Shown here: in pieces, positions 46,209 through 54,882 of the stretch
How the letters are laid out: each line of letters opens with the position of its first letter
Numbering within the stretch: position 1 is the first letter of the stretch
Assembly: GCF_002119665.1 (NCBI RefSeq)
Contig: NZ_CP021111.1
Coordinates: 248,001-312,000 of the forward strand
Direction: 5' to 3'
DNA: 64,000 nucleotides
Source: Bordetella genomosp. 13
GTDB lineage: Bacteria > Pseudomonadota > Gammaproteobacteria > Burkholderiales > Burkholderiaceae_B
The notes under the pieces: model-generated
What the model was told of the DNA's origin: nothing
What the model saw: the letters and a program-made list of their open reading frames with translations, nothing else
Database searches by the model: none
Program-made: the position numbers and the translations under genes

Positions 46209-48305
46209 ATGACGACACTCATCTGCGACTGCAATCGCACGATGCCCCTGGCCGCTGACGCGCTGGGCGAGGCATTGGGCGAGAAGCTCGCGCTGCATTC
46301 CACGCTGTGCCGCCGCGAAGCCGGCTCGTACGAAAAGGCCGTGCGCGGCGACAGCGACGTGGTGGTGGCCTGTACCCAGGAAAAGCGCCTGTTCGGCGAA
46401 CTGGGCGCCGCCACCGAGGGCGCCGTCGCGCCGGTGCGATTCGTCAACATCCGCGAGACGGGCGGCTGGAGCCGCGATGCGTCGCAGGCCATGCCGAAGA
46501 TCGCGGCGCTGCTGGCCGCGGCCCATCTGCCCGAGCCCGATCCCGTTCCCACGGTCACCTATAAAAGCGCCGGCAGGCTGCTCATCATCGGCCCGCTGGA
46601 TCGTGCCGAACAGGCGGGCGCGCTGCTGGACGACGTGCTCAACGTCACGCTGTTCTCGCAGGGCCCTGGCGCCCGCGGCGGCGCGCAGGTCCGGCGCTTT
46701 CCCACGGTGGCGGGCCGCCTCGGCGGCGTCACCGGCTGGCTGGGCGCGTTCGAGGTGCAATGGACGCAGGACAACCCGATCGACCTCGATCTGTGCACTC
46801 GCTGCAATGCCTGTATCACGGCCTGTTCCGAAGGTGCGGTGGGGCTGGATTACCAGATGGACCCCGACCGGTGCCGCAATCACCGCGACTGCGCGGCGTC
46901 CTGTACGGTGGCGGGCGCGATCGACTTCAGCCGCCCGCCGGAAACCTACGCGGAAACGTTCGACCTGATCCTCGATCTTGGCGAGCAGCCCGTCTTCACG
47001 CGGCATGCGCCGCCCCAGGGCTATTTCCGCTGGACGGACAACGATCCCGCCACGCTGCTGCGGTTGCGCGACATGGTGGGCGAGTTCGAGAAGCCGAAGT
47101 TCTTCGACTACAAGCAGAAGCTCTGCGCACACAGCCGCAACGGCAGCGTGGGCTGCGACGCCTGCGTGCAGATCTGCTCGGCGCAGGCCATTTCCAGCGA
47201 TGTGCGCAACCAGCAGATCAAGGTCAATCCGAATCTCTGCGTCGGCTGCGGCGCCTGTACCACGGTGTGCCCCTCGGGCGCGTTGACCTATAGCTACCCA
47301 CGCAGCCCGGACCAGGGCGCGCGCCTGCGCACGCTGCTGTCCACGTACGCCTCGGCCGGCGGCCGCGACGCCGTGCTGCTGCTGCACAGCCAGGAGGCGG
47401 GACAAGGCCTGGTCGAGGCCCTGGGCCGCCAGGCCCGGCTGGGCCGCGCGCATGGCGTGCCGGCCAACGTGATTCCCGTGGCGCTGTGGCACACGGCCAG
47501 CCTGGGCGCCGACCTGTGGCTGTCGGCCGTCGCCTATGGCGCCACGCAGGTCGTGGTGCTGACCACGGCAGAAGAGGCCCCGCAGTATCTCGATGGCCTG
47601 CAGGCCCAGATGGACGTGGCGCAGGCGGTGCTGAACGGCCTGGGCTACGCCGGCCGGCATCTGCACCTGCGGCATGCCGCGGACGTGTCCGAACTCGATG
47701 CGCAATTGCAGGCGCTGGCCGCCCAGGTGCCTCAGTCGCCGCGCGTGGCCGCGCGACATGCGGTCGCGCCCGAGAAGCGCAGCACGCTCGAGCTGGCGCT
47801 CGATCATCTGATCGCTCATGCGCCCGCGCCGCTGCCCGAGGCCATCGTCATGCCGGCGGGACAGCCCGGCGCGGGTTCGCCGTTCGGCGGCGTGAAGGTC
47901 AACCGCGACACCTGTACGCTCTGCATGAGCTGCGTCAGCGCCTGCCCGTCGGGCGCGCTGCTCGACAACACCCAGACGCCGCAGCTGCGCTTCCTGGAAA
48001 AGAACTGCGTGCAGTGCGGGCTGTGCGCCACCACCTGTCCCGAAGACGCCATCGAACTGGTGCCGCGCCTGCTGCTCACGCCGCAACGCAAGGAAGCGGT
48101 GGTCGTGAACGAGACCCAGCCATTCCATTGCGTACGCTGCAACAAGCCCTTCGGCACGGTGAAGGCCATCGACGCCATGGTCGGGCGCCTGGCGGGCCAC
48201 GCCATGTTCCAGGGCGCCGCGCTCGAGCGCCTGAAGATGTGCAGCGATTGCCGCGTCATCGACATGTACTCGTCCGAGAACGAAGTCCAGATCACCCGAC
48301 TATGA
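46209..48305 (+). CDS. Large 4Fe-4S ferredoxin-type maturation or electron protein
   Basis: A 698-residue iron-sulfur protein with several [4Fe-4S] motifs: CTRCNACITACSEGA near residue 200, CVGCGACTTVCPSGA near 345, CTLCMSCVSACPSGA near 570 and CVQCGLCATTCPEDA near 605. An additional Cys-rich stretch CAHSRNGSVGCDACVQIC is near 305, and a C-terminal CVRCNKPFG and CSDC pair may form a zinc or extra cluster site. No membrane helix. This protein type accompanies DUF3305/DUF3306 and TorD before formate dehydrogenases; it could relay electrons or insert clusters. Overlaps the next gene (ATGA). Confidence 0.88.
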   Translation: MTTLICDCNRTMPLAADALGEALGEKLALHSTLCRREAGSYEKAVRGDSDVVVACTQEKRLFGELGAATEGAVAPVRFVNIRETGGWSRDASQAMPKIAALLAAAHLPEPDPVPTVTYKSAGRLLIIGPLDRAEQAGALLDDVLNVTLFSQGPGARGGAQVRRFPTVAGRLGGVTGWLGAFEVQWTQDNPIDLDLCTRCNACITACSEGAVGLDYQMDPDRCRNHRDCAASCTVAGAIDFSRPPETYAETFDLILDLGEQPVFTRHAPPQGYFRWTDNDPATLLRLRDMVGEFEKPKFFDYKQKLCAHSRNGSVGCDACVQICSAQAISSDVRNQQIKVNPNLCVGCGACTTVCPSGALTYSYPRSPDQGARLRTLLSTYASAGGRDAVLLLHSQEAGQGLVEALGRQARLGRAHGVPANVIPVALWHTASLGADLWLSAVAYGATQVVVLTTAEEAPQYLDGLQAQMDVAQAVLNGLGYAGRHLHLRHAADVSELDAQLQALAAQVPQSPRVAARHAVAPEKRSTLELALDHLIAHAPAPLPEAIVMPAGQPGAGSPFGGVKVNRDTCTLCMSCVSACPSGALLDNTQTPQLRFLEKNCVQCGLCATTCPEDAIELVPRLLLTPQRKEAVVVNETQPFHCVRCNKPFGTVKAIDAMVGRLAGHAMFQGAALERLKMCSDCRVIDMYSSENEVQITRL

Positions 48306-48931
48306 CCGCTTCCGTATCCCTAGCCGATCTTTCTCACGCCGGATTCGACGAAGAGGTCGCCCGCGCCGAAATCTATGGTCTTCTGGCGCAGCTGTACTAC
48401 GCCCCGCGCGCGCCGCAGCTGCTTGCCGCGCTGCGCGCGGCCGGCACCGAGGCGCCGGCCAGCGGCGCTTTCCTCGAGGCGCCGTGGCGCGACCTGGTGC
48501 AGGAGGCGGCCGGCATGTCGGATGACGCGATCGCGGCGGAGTACGAGTCGCTGTTCGGCGGCATCGGCAAACCCGAGGTCTATCTGTTCGGCTCGCACTA
48601 CCTGACCGGCTTCCTGAACGAGAAGCCGCTGGTGGGCCTGCGCGACGATCTGGCCGCGCTGGGACTGGCGCGCGATCCGGGCATGCCCGAGACGGAAGAC
48701 CACATCGCGTATCTGTGCGAGGTGATGCGCTACCTGATCGCCGGCGAGGATGCGGCGGTGGCCAACCTGGCGCAGCAGCGGACGTTCTTCACGACGCACG
48801 TGCAGCCGTGGGTGCATGACATGGGCCAGGCCATCATCGCGCATCCCGCGGCACGCTTCTATGCGCGCGTGGCGGCCTTCACGCAGGCCTTTGCCAGCGT
48901 GGAAGCGCAAGGCTTCGACATGCTGGGCTAG
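48302..48931 (+). CDS. TorD/DmsD-family molybdoenzyme chaperone
   Basis: A 209-residue all-helical chaperone. Motifs: EIYGLLAQLYYAPR, YESLFGGIGKPEVYLFGSHY and PETEDHIAYLCEVMRYL, the E-x-x-D/H region found in TorD-like proteins. They bind the Tat signal of a molybdoenzyme and keep the apoprotein unexported until the cofactor is inserted. The client is almost certainly the alpha subunit encoded downstream, which has a Tat leader. Start overlaps the ferredoxin stop. Confidence 0.92.
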   Translation: MTASVSLADLSHAGFDEEVARAEIYGLLAQLYYAPRAPQLLAALRAAGTEAPASGAFLEAPWRDLVQEAAGMSDDAIAAEYESLFGGIGKPEVYLFGSHYLTGFLNEKPLVGLRDDLAALGLARDPGMPETEDHIAYLCEVMRYLIAGEDAAVANLAQQRTFFTTHVQPWVHDMGQAIIAHPAARFYARVAAFTQAFASVEAQGFDMLG

Positions 48932-49089
48932 GCCTGGGGCGAGCGTCCAGACAACTGATATTCCCGCCCCGCCGCAGGCAATAAATGCTGCGCTGCAGCG
49001 AGCGCGTTCCCATGGGGACGGTTGCTGCCGGCCTTCGGCGCGGGTACATTATGCAATGCTTTTCATACCCAGCTGTACAGGAGACGACG

Positions 49090-49293
49090 ATGTCCCAAAA
49101 ACCCATTGATCGCTCGCGGCGCAAATTCTTTGTCGGATCCGCGGCGGTGGGAGCCGCCGCGGCAGGCGTCGTCGTGCTGCCTGGCGTGTCGACCCAGCAG
49201 GCCGCGCCGCAGGCGCAACCCGCACCCGAACGCGGGGGCGGCTATCGCGTCAGCGAACACGTCAAACGCTATTACAAGACCACACTCGTTTAA
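49090..49293 (+). CDS. Small Tat-targeted formate-dehydrogenase-region protein
   Basis: A 67-residue protein with the twin-arginine leader DRSRRKFFVGSAAVGAAAAG and a short tail ending EHVKRYYKTTLV. It matches the small 'formate dehydrogenase region Tat target' proteins that precede the alpha gene in many proteobacteria. Function unknown; perhaps a small structural subunit or export helper. The ATG at 49090 follows GGAGACGACG. It is 14 bp before the alpha gene and starts the structural operon; the ~160 bp upstream presumably carries that promoter. Confidence 0.85.
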   Translation: MSQKPIDRSRRKFFVGSAAVGAAAAGVVVLPGVSTQQAAPQAQPAPERGGGYRVSEHVKRYYKTTLV

Positions 49294-49307
49294 TTCGGAG
49301 CGAGGCC

Positions 49308-52274
49308 ATGTTGCTCACCAAGAAATCCGGCGGCGCCGCCGACAGCGCCGCCGATTCGCATTTTGTCCGCAGCCTGCGCCGCGGCATGTCGCAAGCCCTT
49401 CCCACCATGGATCGCCGCACGTTCCTGCGCCGCTCGGGCCTGGGCGTGGGCGCCGGTCTGGCCGCCACGCAGCTGTCGCTGGTCACGCGCGCAGAAGCCG
49501 CCGAAGGCAAGATCGCGGTGGGCGACAGCAAGATCTCCGTGCGCCGCACCGTCTGTAGTCACTGTTCGGTCGGCTGTGCGGTCGACGCCGTCGTCGAGAA
49601 CGGCGTCTGGGTGCGGCAGGAGCCGGTGTTCGACTCGCCCATCAACCTGGGCGCGCACTGCGCCAAAGGGGCCTCGCTGCGCGAGCACGGCCACGGCGAG
49701 CACCGCCTGCGCTATCCGATGAAGCTGGTGAACGGCAAGTACCAGCGCATCAGCTGGGACACCGCGCTGCAGGAAATCAGCGACCGCATGCAGGCGCTGC
49801 GCAAGGAAAGCGGCCCGGATTCCGTGTATTTCATCGGATCCTCCAAGCACAACAACGAACAGTCGTACCTGATGCGCAAGTTCGTCAGCTACTGGGGCAG
49901 CAACAACTGCGACCACCAGGCGCGCATCTGTCACTCCACCACGGTGGCCGGCGTGGCCAATACATGGGGCTACGGCGCCATGACCAATTCGTACAACGAC
50001 ATGCAGAACGCCAAGGCGGCGCTGTATATCGGGTCGAATGCGGCCGAAGCGCACCCGGTGTCGATGCTGCACCTGCTGCACGCCAAGGAAACCGGCTGCA
50101 AGGTGATCGTGGTCGATCCGCGCTTCACCCGTACCGCGGCCAAGGCCGACCAATACGTGCGCATCCGCTCGGGCACGGACATCCCGTTCCTGTTCGGCGT
50201 GCTGTATCACATCTTCAAGAACGGCTGGGAAGACCAGGCGTACCTGAAGGCGCGCGTGTACGGCATGGACGAGGTCAAGGCCGAAGTGATGGCCAAGTGG
50301 ACGCCGGACAAGGTGGAAGAGGCCTGCGGCGTGGACGAGGCCACGGTGTACAGCGTGGCCAAGACGATGAGCGAGAACCGTCCCAGCACCGTCGTGTGGT
50401 GCATGGGCCAGACCCAGCACACCATCGGCAACGCCATCGTGCGCGCCTCCTGTATCCTGCAGCTGGCGCTGGGCAACGTCGGCCGTTCCGGCGGCGGCAC
50501 CAACATCTTCCGCGGCCACGACAACGTGCAGGGCGCCACCGACGTCGGCCCCAACCCCGATTCGCTGCCCGGCTACTACGGCCTGGCCGAGGGCTCGTGG
50601 CGGCATTTCGCGCGCGCCTGGGGCGTGGACTACGAGTGGATCAAGAGCCGCTACGCCTCGCCCGCCATGATGACCAAGCCGGGCATCACGGTGTCGCGCT
50701 GGATCGACGGCGTGCTCGAGAACCCAGACCTCATCGACCAGGAAACCAACCTGCGTGCGGTGTTCTACTGGGGCCACGCGCCCAATTCCCAGACGCGCGG
50801 CCTGGAAATGAAACGCGCGATGGACAAGCTCGACCTGCTGGTGGTGGTCGACCCGTATCCGTCCGCCACCGCGGCCATGGCGGCCATGCCGGGCAAGCCC
50901 GAAGACCTGAATCCCAACCGCGCGGTGTACCTGCTGCCGGCCGCCACGCAGTTCGAGACGCGCGGGTCCTGTACCGCCTCGAACCGTTCGCTGCAATGGC
51001 GCGAGCAGGTCATCGAGCCGCTGTGGGAAAGCCGCACCGACCACATGATCATGTACCAGTTGGCCGAGAAGCTGGGCTTCGGCAAGGAACTGGTGAAGAA
51101 CTACAAGATGGAGAAGGCCAAGGGCGGCATGGAAGAGCCCTCCATCGACGACATCCTGCGCGAGATCAACGCCTGCGTCTGGACCATCGGCTACACGGGC
51201 CAGAGCCCCGAGCGCCTGAAGGCGCACATGCGCAACATGCACGTGTTCGACGTCAAGACGCTGCGCGCCAAGGGCGGCAAGGACGCAGAGACCGGCTATG
51301 ACCTGACGGGCGACTACTTCGGCCTGCCGTGGCCATGCTGGGGCAACCCCAGCCTGAAGCACCCCGGCACGGCCAATCTGTACGACCCCAGCCTGCACGT
51401 GATGGACGGCGGCGGCAACTTCCGCGCCAACTTCGGCGTCGAGCGCAATGGCGTGAGCCTGCTGGCCGAGGACGGCTCGCATTCCAAGGGCGCCGACCTT
51501 ACCACCGGCTATCCCGAGTTCGACCACGTGCTGCTGAAGAAGCTGGGCTGGTGGGACGACCTGACGCCCGAGGAAAAGGCAGCCGCCGAAGGCAAGAACT
51601 GGAAGACCGACCCTTCTGGCGGCATCATCCGCGTGGCGATGCAGGTGCACGGGTGCCATCCGTTCGGCAACGCCAAGGCGCGCGCCGTGGTGTGGAACTT
51701 CCCCGATGCCATCCCGCAGCACCGCGAGCCCATCTACGGCACGCGTCCCGACCTCGTCGACAAGTATCCGGCGCAGGCCGACATCAAGACGTTCTGGCGC
51801 CTGCCCACGGTGTACACCTCGCTGCAGAAGAAGAACGTCGCGGAAAAGATGTACGAGAAATTCCCGCTCATCCTCACGTCGGGCCGCCTGGTGGAGTACG
51901 AGGGCGGCGGCGAGGAAACGCGTTCGAACCCCTGGCTGGCCGAGCTTCAGCAGGAAATGTTCGTCGAGCTCAATCCCAAGGCGGCGGCCGACCGCGGCAT
52001 CCGCAACGGCGATCGCTGCTGGGTGCACACGCCCACCGGCGCGCGCCTGAACGTGCAGGCGCTGGTGACCGAGCGCGTGGGTCCGGACACTGCCTTCATG
52101 CCGTTCCACTTCTCGGGACACTGGCAGGGCAAGGACATGCTCGAGCACTATCCGGAAGGCGCGGCGCCCATCGTGCGCGGCGAAGCCATCAACACCGGCA
52201 CGACCTATGGTTACGACTCGGTGACCATGATGCAGGAAACCAAGACCACCATCTGCAACATCGAAAGAGCTTGA
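49308..52274 (+). CDS. fdhA: Formate dehydrogenase catalytic alpha subunit (Cys type)
   Basis: A 988-residue molybdopterin (bis-MGD) oxidoreductase that oxidises formate to CO2. It has a Tat leader after an N-terminal extension: DRRTFLRRSGLGVGAG at ~35-50. The [4Fe-4S] site is CSHCSVGCAVD, near residue 84. The metal-ligand position is cysteine (TGT at 49929, residue 208, in ARICHSTTVAG), where E. coli FdnG has selenocysteine; no in-frame TGA is needed. Partner motifs include NIFRGHDNVQGATDVG. Periplasmic face of the membrane after export. Active with Mo or W; the tungstate importer downstream makes W plausible. Confidence 0.95.
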   Translation: MLLTKKSGGAADSAADSHFVRSLRRGMSQALPTMDRRTFLRRSGLGVGAGLAATQLSLVTRAEAAEGKIAVGDSKISVRRTVCSHCSVGCAVDAVVENGVWVRQEPVFDSPINLGAHCAKGASLREHGHGEHRLRYPMKLVNGKYQRISWDTALQEISDRMQALRKESGPDSVYFIGSSKHNNEQSYLMRKFVSYWGSNNCDHQARICHSTTVAGVANTWGYGAMTNSYNDMQNAKAALYIGSNAAEAHPVSMLHLLHAKETGCKVIVVDPRFTRTAAKADQYVRIRSGTDIPFLFGVLYHIFKNGWEDQAYLKARVYGMDEVKAEVMAKWTPDKVEEACGVDEATVYSVAKTMSENRPSTVVWCMGQTQHTIGNAIVRASCILQLALGNVGRSGGGTNIFRGHDNVQGATDVGPNPDSLPGYYGLAEGSWRHFARAWGVDYEWIKSRYASPAMMTKPGITVSRWIDGVLENPDLIDQETNLRAVFYWGHAPNSQTRGLEMKRAMDKLDLLVVVDPYPSATAAMAAMPGKPEDLNPNRAVYLLPAATQFETRGSCTASNRSLQWREQVIEPLWESRTDHMIMYQLAEKLGFGKELVKNYKMEKAKGGMEEPSIDDILREINACVWTIGYTGQSPERLKAHMRNMHVFDVKTLRAKGGKDAETGYDLTGDYFGLPWPCWGNPSLKHPGTANLYDPSLHVMDGGGNFRANFGVERNGVSLLAEDGSHSKGADLTTGYPEFDHVLLKKLGWWDDLTPEEKAAAEGKNWKTDPSGGIIRVAMQVHGCHPFGNAKARAVVWNFPDAIPQHREPIYGTRPDLVDKYPAQADIKTFWRLPTVYTSLQKKNVAEKMYEKFPLILTSGRLVEYEGGGEETRSNPWLAELQQEMFVELNPKAAADRGIRNGDRCWVHTPTGARLNVQALVTERVGPDTAFMPFHFSGHWQGKDMLEHYPEGAAPIVRGEAINTGTTYGYDSVTMMQETKTTICNIERA

Positions 52275-52284
52275 GGAGAGCAAT

Positions 52285-52920
52285 ATGGCTCGCATGAAAT
52301 TTGTCTGTGATGCAGAGCGGTGTATCGAGTGCAACAGCTGCGTCACCGCCTGCAAGAACGAGCACGAGGTGCCCTGGGGCGTGAACCGCCGCCGCGTGGT
52401 TACGCTGAACGACGGCGTGCCCGGCGAGAAGTCGATCTCCGTGGCCTGTATGCACTGCAGCGATGCGCCGTGCATGGCCGTGTGCCCGGTCAACTGCTTC
52501 TATCGCACCGACGAAGGCGTGGTGCTGCACAACAAGGACACCTGTATCGGCTGCGGCTACTGCTCGTACGCCTGTCCGTTCGGCGCGCCGCAATTCCCCT
52601 CGCAGGGCAATTTCGGCGTGCGCGGCAAGATGGACAAGTGCACGTTCTGCGCGGGCGGTCCCGAGGAGCACGGCAGCGCGGAAGAATTCGAGAAGTACGG
52701 CCGCAACCGCCTGGCCGAAGGCAAGCTGCCGGCCTGTGCCGAGATGTGCTCGACCAAGGCGCTGCTGGCCGGCGACGGCGACGTGGTGGCGGACATCTTC
52801 CGCACGCGCGTGCTGCATCGCGGCAAGGGCGCCGAAGTGTGGGGCTGGGGCACGGCCTACGGCTCGCAGCAGGCCGGCCAGCCGCCGCAGCGTCAACCCG
52901 AAGCGAAGGTGAAGTCGTGA
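52285..52920 (+). CDS. fdhB: Formate dehydrogenase iron-sulfur beta subunit
   Basis: A 211-residue ferredoxin-type subunit with four cysteine clusters: CIECNSCVTACKNEHEVPWG, CMHCSDAPCMAVCPVNCF, CIGCGYCSYACPFGAPQF and a last one from CTFC with CAEMC. It wires electrons from alpha to the cytochrome b gamma subunit. Unlike E. coli FdnH it has no C-terminal membrane helix, so it must be held by gamma or alpha. It follows alpha by 10 bp with GGAGAG before the ATG, and its stop overlaps a possible GTG start of the next gene. Confidence 0.94.
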   Translation: MARMKFVCDAERCIECNSCVTACKNEHEVPWGVNRRRVVTLNDGVPGEKSISVACMHCSDAPCMAVCPVNCFYRTDEGVVLHNKDTCIGCGYCSYACPFGAPQFPSQGNFGVRGKMDKCTFCAGGPEEHGSAEEFEKYGRNRLAEGKLPACAEMCSTKALLAGDGDVVADIFRTRVLHRGKGAEVWGWGTAYGSQQAGQPPQRQPEAKVKS

Positions 52921-52937
52921 GCGCGCCGCGAGCAGGC

Positions 52938-53174
52938 ATGTCCATCCGCGCGCCGGGGCGGCTGCTCATCGTGGCGGCGGTGCTGGCGCTGAGCGCGTGC
53001 ACCGAACCGTCGCAGGAACTGCAGCACTCCGGCAACGTCGGCAAGCCTTACTACGACGGCACCGGCAGCAACTTCATGGCTCCCGGGTGGAAACCGGGAG
53101 ACAAGAACAGCTGGCAGCAAGAGTTGAAGACGCGCAACCAGCGTGGTCAGAACGAATACACGCGAGTGTATTGA
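52938..53174 (+). CDS. Small lipoprotein in the formate dehydrogenase operon
   Basis: A 78-residue lipoprotein. The signal peptide LLIVAAVLALSAC has a clear lipobox (L-S-A-C), so the mature protein is acylated at the cysteine and has only ~55 residues, including PGWKPGDKNSWQQELKTRNQ. A GTG at 52917 overlapping the beta stop (GTGA) is an equally possible start and would lengthen the signal peptide. I know no function. Position between the beta and gamma genes suggests a periplasmic accessory or assembly factor of the membrane complex. Confidence 0.75.
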   Translation: MSIRAPGRLLIVAAVLALSACTEPSQELQHSGNVGKPYYDGTGSNFMAPGWKPGDKNSWQQELKTRNQRGQNEYTRVY

Positions 53175-53187
53175 GCGGGAGCTTGCC

Positions 53188-54363
53188 ATGATACGGTCAC
53201 TCATCGCGGCGCTCGCGATCAGCGCCGCGGCCCTGGCGCCGGCGGCGGCGCAGCAGGCGGGCACACCGGCCGCACCGGCCCCCGCGGCCGGCGGCCTGGG
53301 CAATATTCAAAGCGCCAACATCTTCGACGTGAAGCCCGATGCGAACGAGCAGCCGGGCTATGCGGAGCAGACCAACGCCGAGCGTGCCAAGGTCCAGCCC
53401 GGCAACAACGCCCCGATGTGGCGGCAGGTCAATTCAGGCGAACCGGGGTATTCCAGCCTGCCCAAGAGCGAGGCGCCCGAGGCTGGTGTGCTGATCCAGC
53501 GCTTCGTGCAGTACCCCGGTTCCGACTACACGACCGCGGGCGAGGCCTGGCGCCAGGTCCGCAACCACTGGATCATCCCGTACGGCGGCGGGCTGCTGCT
53601 GATCGTGCTGGTGGCCATCCTGCTGTTCTACGCCGCCAAGGGCTCGATGAAAGTGCACGACGCGCCCACCGGCCGGCGCATCGAGCGCTTCACCTACTTC
53701 GAGCGCGCGGCGCACTGGGTGAACGCCGCGGCCTTCGTCATCCTGGCCCTGTCCGGCATCGTGATGGCGTTCGGCAAGTTCTTCCTGCTGCCCATCATGG
53801 GCAGTGCGCTGTTCGGCTGGACGACGTGGGTGCTGAAGACGGTGCACAACTTCGTCGGACCGGTGTTCGCGGTGTCGCTGGCCGTCGTGCTCATCACCTT
53901 CGCCAAGGACAACATTCCGCGCCGCCACGACATCCTGTGGCTGAAGAAGGGCGGCGGCCTGCTGACCGGCGCGCACGTGCCTTCGCACCGCTTCAACGCG
54001 GGCGAGAAGCTGATGTTCTGGGGCGGCATGCTGTTCCTGGGCCTGATCGCCGTGCTGTCGGGGCTCTTCCTGGACAAGGTCGCGCCGGGCCTGGACTATT
54101 CCCGCGGCAACATGCAGATCGCCCACATGATCCATGCGGTGTCGGTCATCTTCATGACCTGCATGATCATGGGCCACATCTACCTCGGCACCATCGGCAT
54201 GCAGGGCGCGTTCAAGGCCATGAAGACCGGCTATGTGGACGAGACCTGGGCGCGCGAGCACCACGAGCTCTGGTATGACGACGTCAAGGCCGGCAAGATC
54301 CCCGCGCAGCGCACCCCCGACAAGACGGCGAAGCCGCGACCCACGCGGCCGGCCGGCGCCTGA
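53188..54363 (+). CDS. fdhC: Formate dehydrogenase cytochrome b gamma subunit
   Basis: A 391-residue membrane subunit. A signal peptide (about 1-22, ending APAAAQ) and a ~115-residue periplasmic region precede the cytochrome b part, an extension longer than in E. coli FdnI (217 residues). Five helices: WIIPYGGGLLLIVLVAILLF, then AAHWVNAAAFVILALSGIVM, then VLKTVHNFVGPVFAVSLAVV, then FWGGMLFLGLIAVLSGLF, then IHAVSVIFMTCMIMGHIYLG. Histidines in the AAHW, KTVHNF and MIHAV/GHIY segments are the expected heme b ligands. Passes electrons to the quinone pool. ATG at 53188 follows GGGAGC. Confidence 0.93.
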   Translation: MIRSLIAALAISAAALAPAAAQQAGTPAAPAPAAGGLGNIQSANIFDVKPDANEQPGYAEQTNAERAKVQPGNNAPMWRQVNSGEPGYSSLPKSEAPEAGVLIQRFVQYPGSDYTTAGEAWRQVRNHWIIPYGGGLLLIVLVAILLFYAAKGSMKVHDAPTGRRIERFTYFERAAHWVNAAAFVILALSGIVMAFGKFFLLPIMGSALFGWTTWVLKTVHNFVGPVFAVSLAVVLITFAKDNIPRRHDILWLKKGGGLLTGAHVPSHRFNAGEKLMFWGGMLFLGLIAVLSGLFLDKVAPGLDYSRGNMQIAHMIHAVSVIFMTCMIMGHIYLGTIGMQGAFKAMKTGYVDETWAREHHELWYDDVKAGKIPAQRTPDKTAKPRPTRPAGA

Positions 54364-54375
54364 CCAGGAGTTAGC

Positions 54376-54756
54376 ATGAAAAAGATCGCTGCATTGCTTT
54401 TTGTGCTGGCCGCCGCGCCGGCGTATGCCAAGCTGCCGCCTCCCACGCCCGAAGCCAAGGCCAAGGCCGACGAAGCCGCCGCCAAGGCCGCCTGGACCGC
54501 CAAGGTCGATGCTTTCCATCTGTGCCAGGCGCAGGACCGCGTCGCCGCGGTGTACTACGCGCAGGCGCAGGCCAGCGGCAAGCCCACGCGGCCGCCGATG
54601 AAATCGACGGCCTGCCAGGACCCTGGCCCCTTCTCGTACACGAAGCCCCAGGAGAAACCGCTGGAGACCAGCGGCGCGCACTCCCCGGCCGGCACGGCTT
54701 CGTCGCCCCCCAGCGACATCAAGCCCCACGCGGAACAGGCCCCGGCCAAGCCGTAA
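54376..54756 (+). CDS. Small exported protein ending the fdh operon
   Basis: A 126-residue protein with a clean signal peptide (KKIAALLFVLAAAPAYA) and a mature part rich in Ala, Lys and Pro. A helical KAKADEAAAKAAWTAKVDAF segment is followed by a cysteine pair (FHLCQAQDR and STACQDPGPF) that could form a disulfide, then a proline-rich disordered tail. GGAG precedes the ATG, 12 bp after the gamma gene. Small proteins of this appearance close several formate dehydrogenase operons, but no function is known to me. Confidence 0.75.
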   Translation: MKKIAALLFVLAAAPAYAKLPPPTPEAKAKADEAAAKAAWTAKVDAFHLCQAQDRVAAVYYAQAQASGKPTRPPMKSTACQDPGPFSYTKPQEKPLETSGAHSPAGTASSPPSDIKPHAEQAPAKP

Positions 54757-54763
54757 AGGCAAG

Positions 54764-54800
54764 GCGGCCGGCTAGGTGCGGCCGGCTAGGTGCGGCCGGC
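54764..54800. repeat. 14-bp tandem repeat after the fdh operon
   Basis: GCGGCCGGCTAGGT is present twice exactly, head to tail, followed by the first nine bases of a third copy. It lies between convergent genes. The unit contains the palindrome GGCCGGCC at the third copy. Probably slippage; no terminator-like T-run follows. Confidence 0.6.
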
Positions 54801-54882
54801 CACGGCTGGGCTCGGCCGACCCGGCGCGATTGTCGGGCCCGGGCGCAGGTTTGTCCGCGCGGCAGGCCGCGCCTTTGCGGGT

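Noticed and set aside
45891..48200. 769-residue open frame on the minus strand
   Set aside because: Antisense to the ferredoxin-type gene, which has unmistakable cluster motifs; no motif is seen in the reverse frame.
49929..49931. Possible selenocysteine site in the formate dehydrogenase alpha subunit
   Set aside because: The codon is TGT (cysteine), not TGA, so no selenocysteine insertion is required.
49290..52493. 1067-residue open frame on the minus strand
   Set aside because: It lies exactly opposite the formate dehydrogenase alpha gene and its composition (His/Arg/Val-rich) is that of an antisense shadow in GC-rich DNA.
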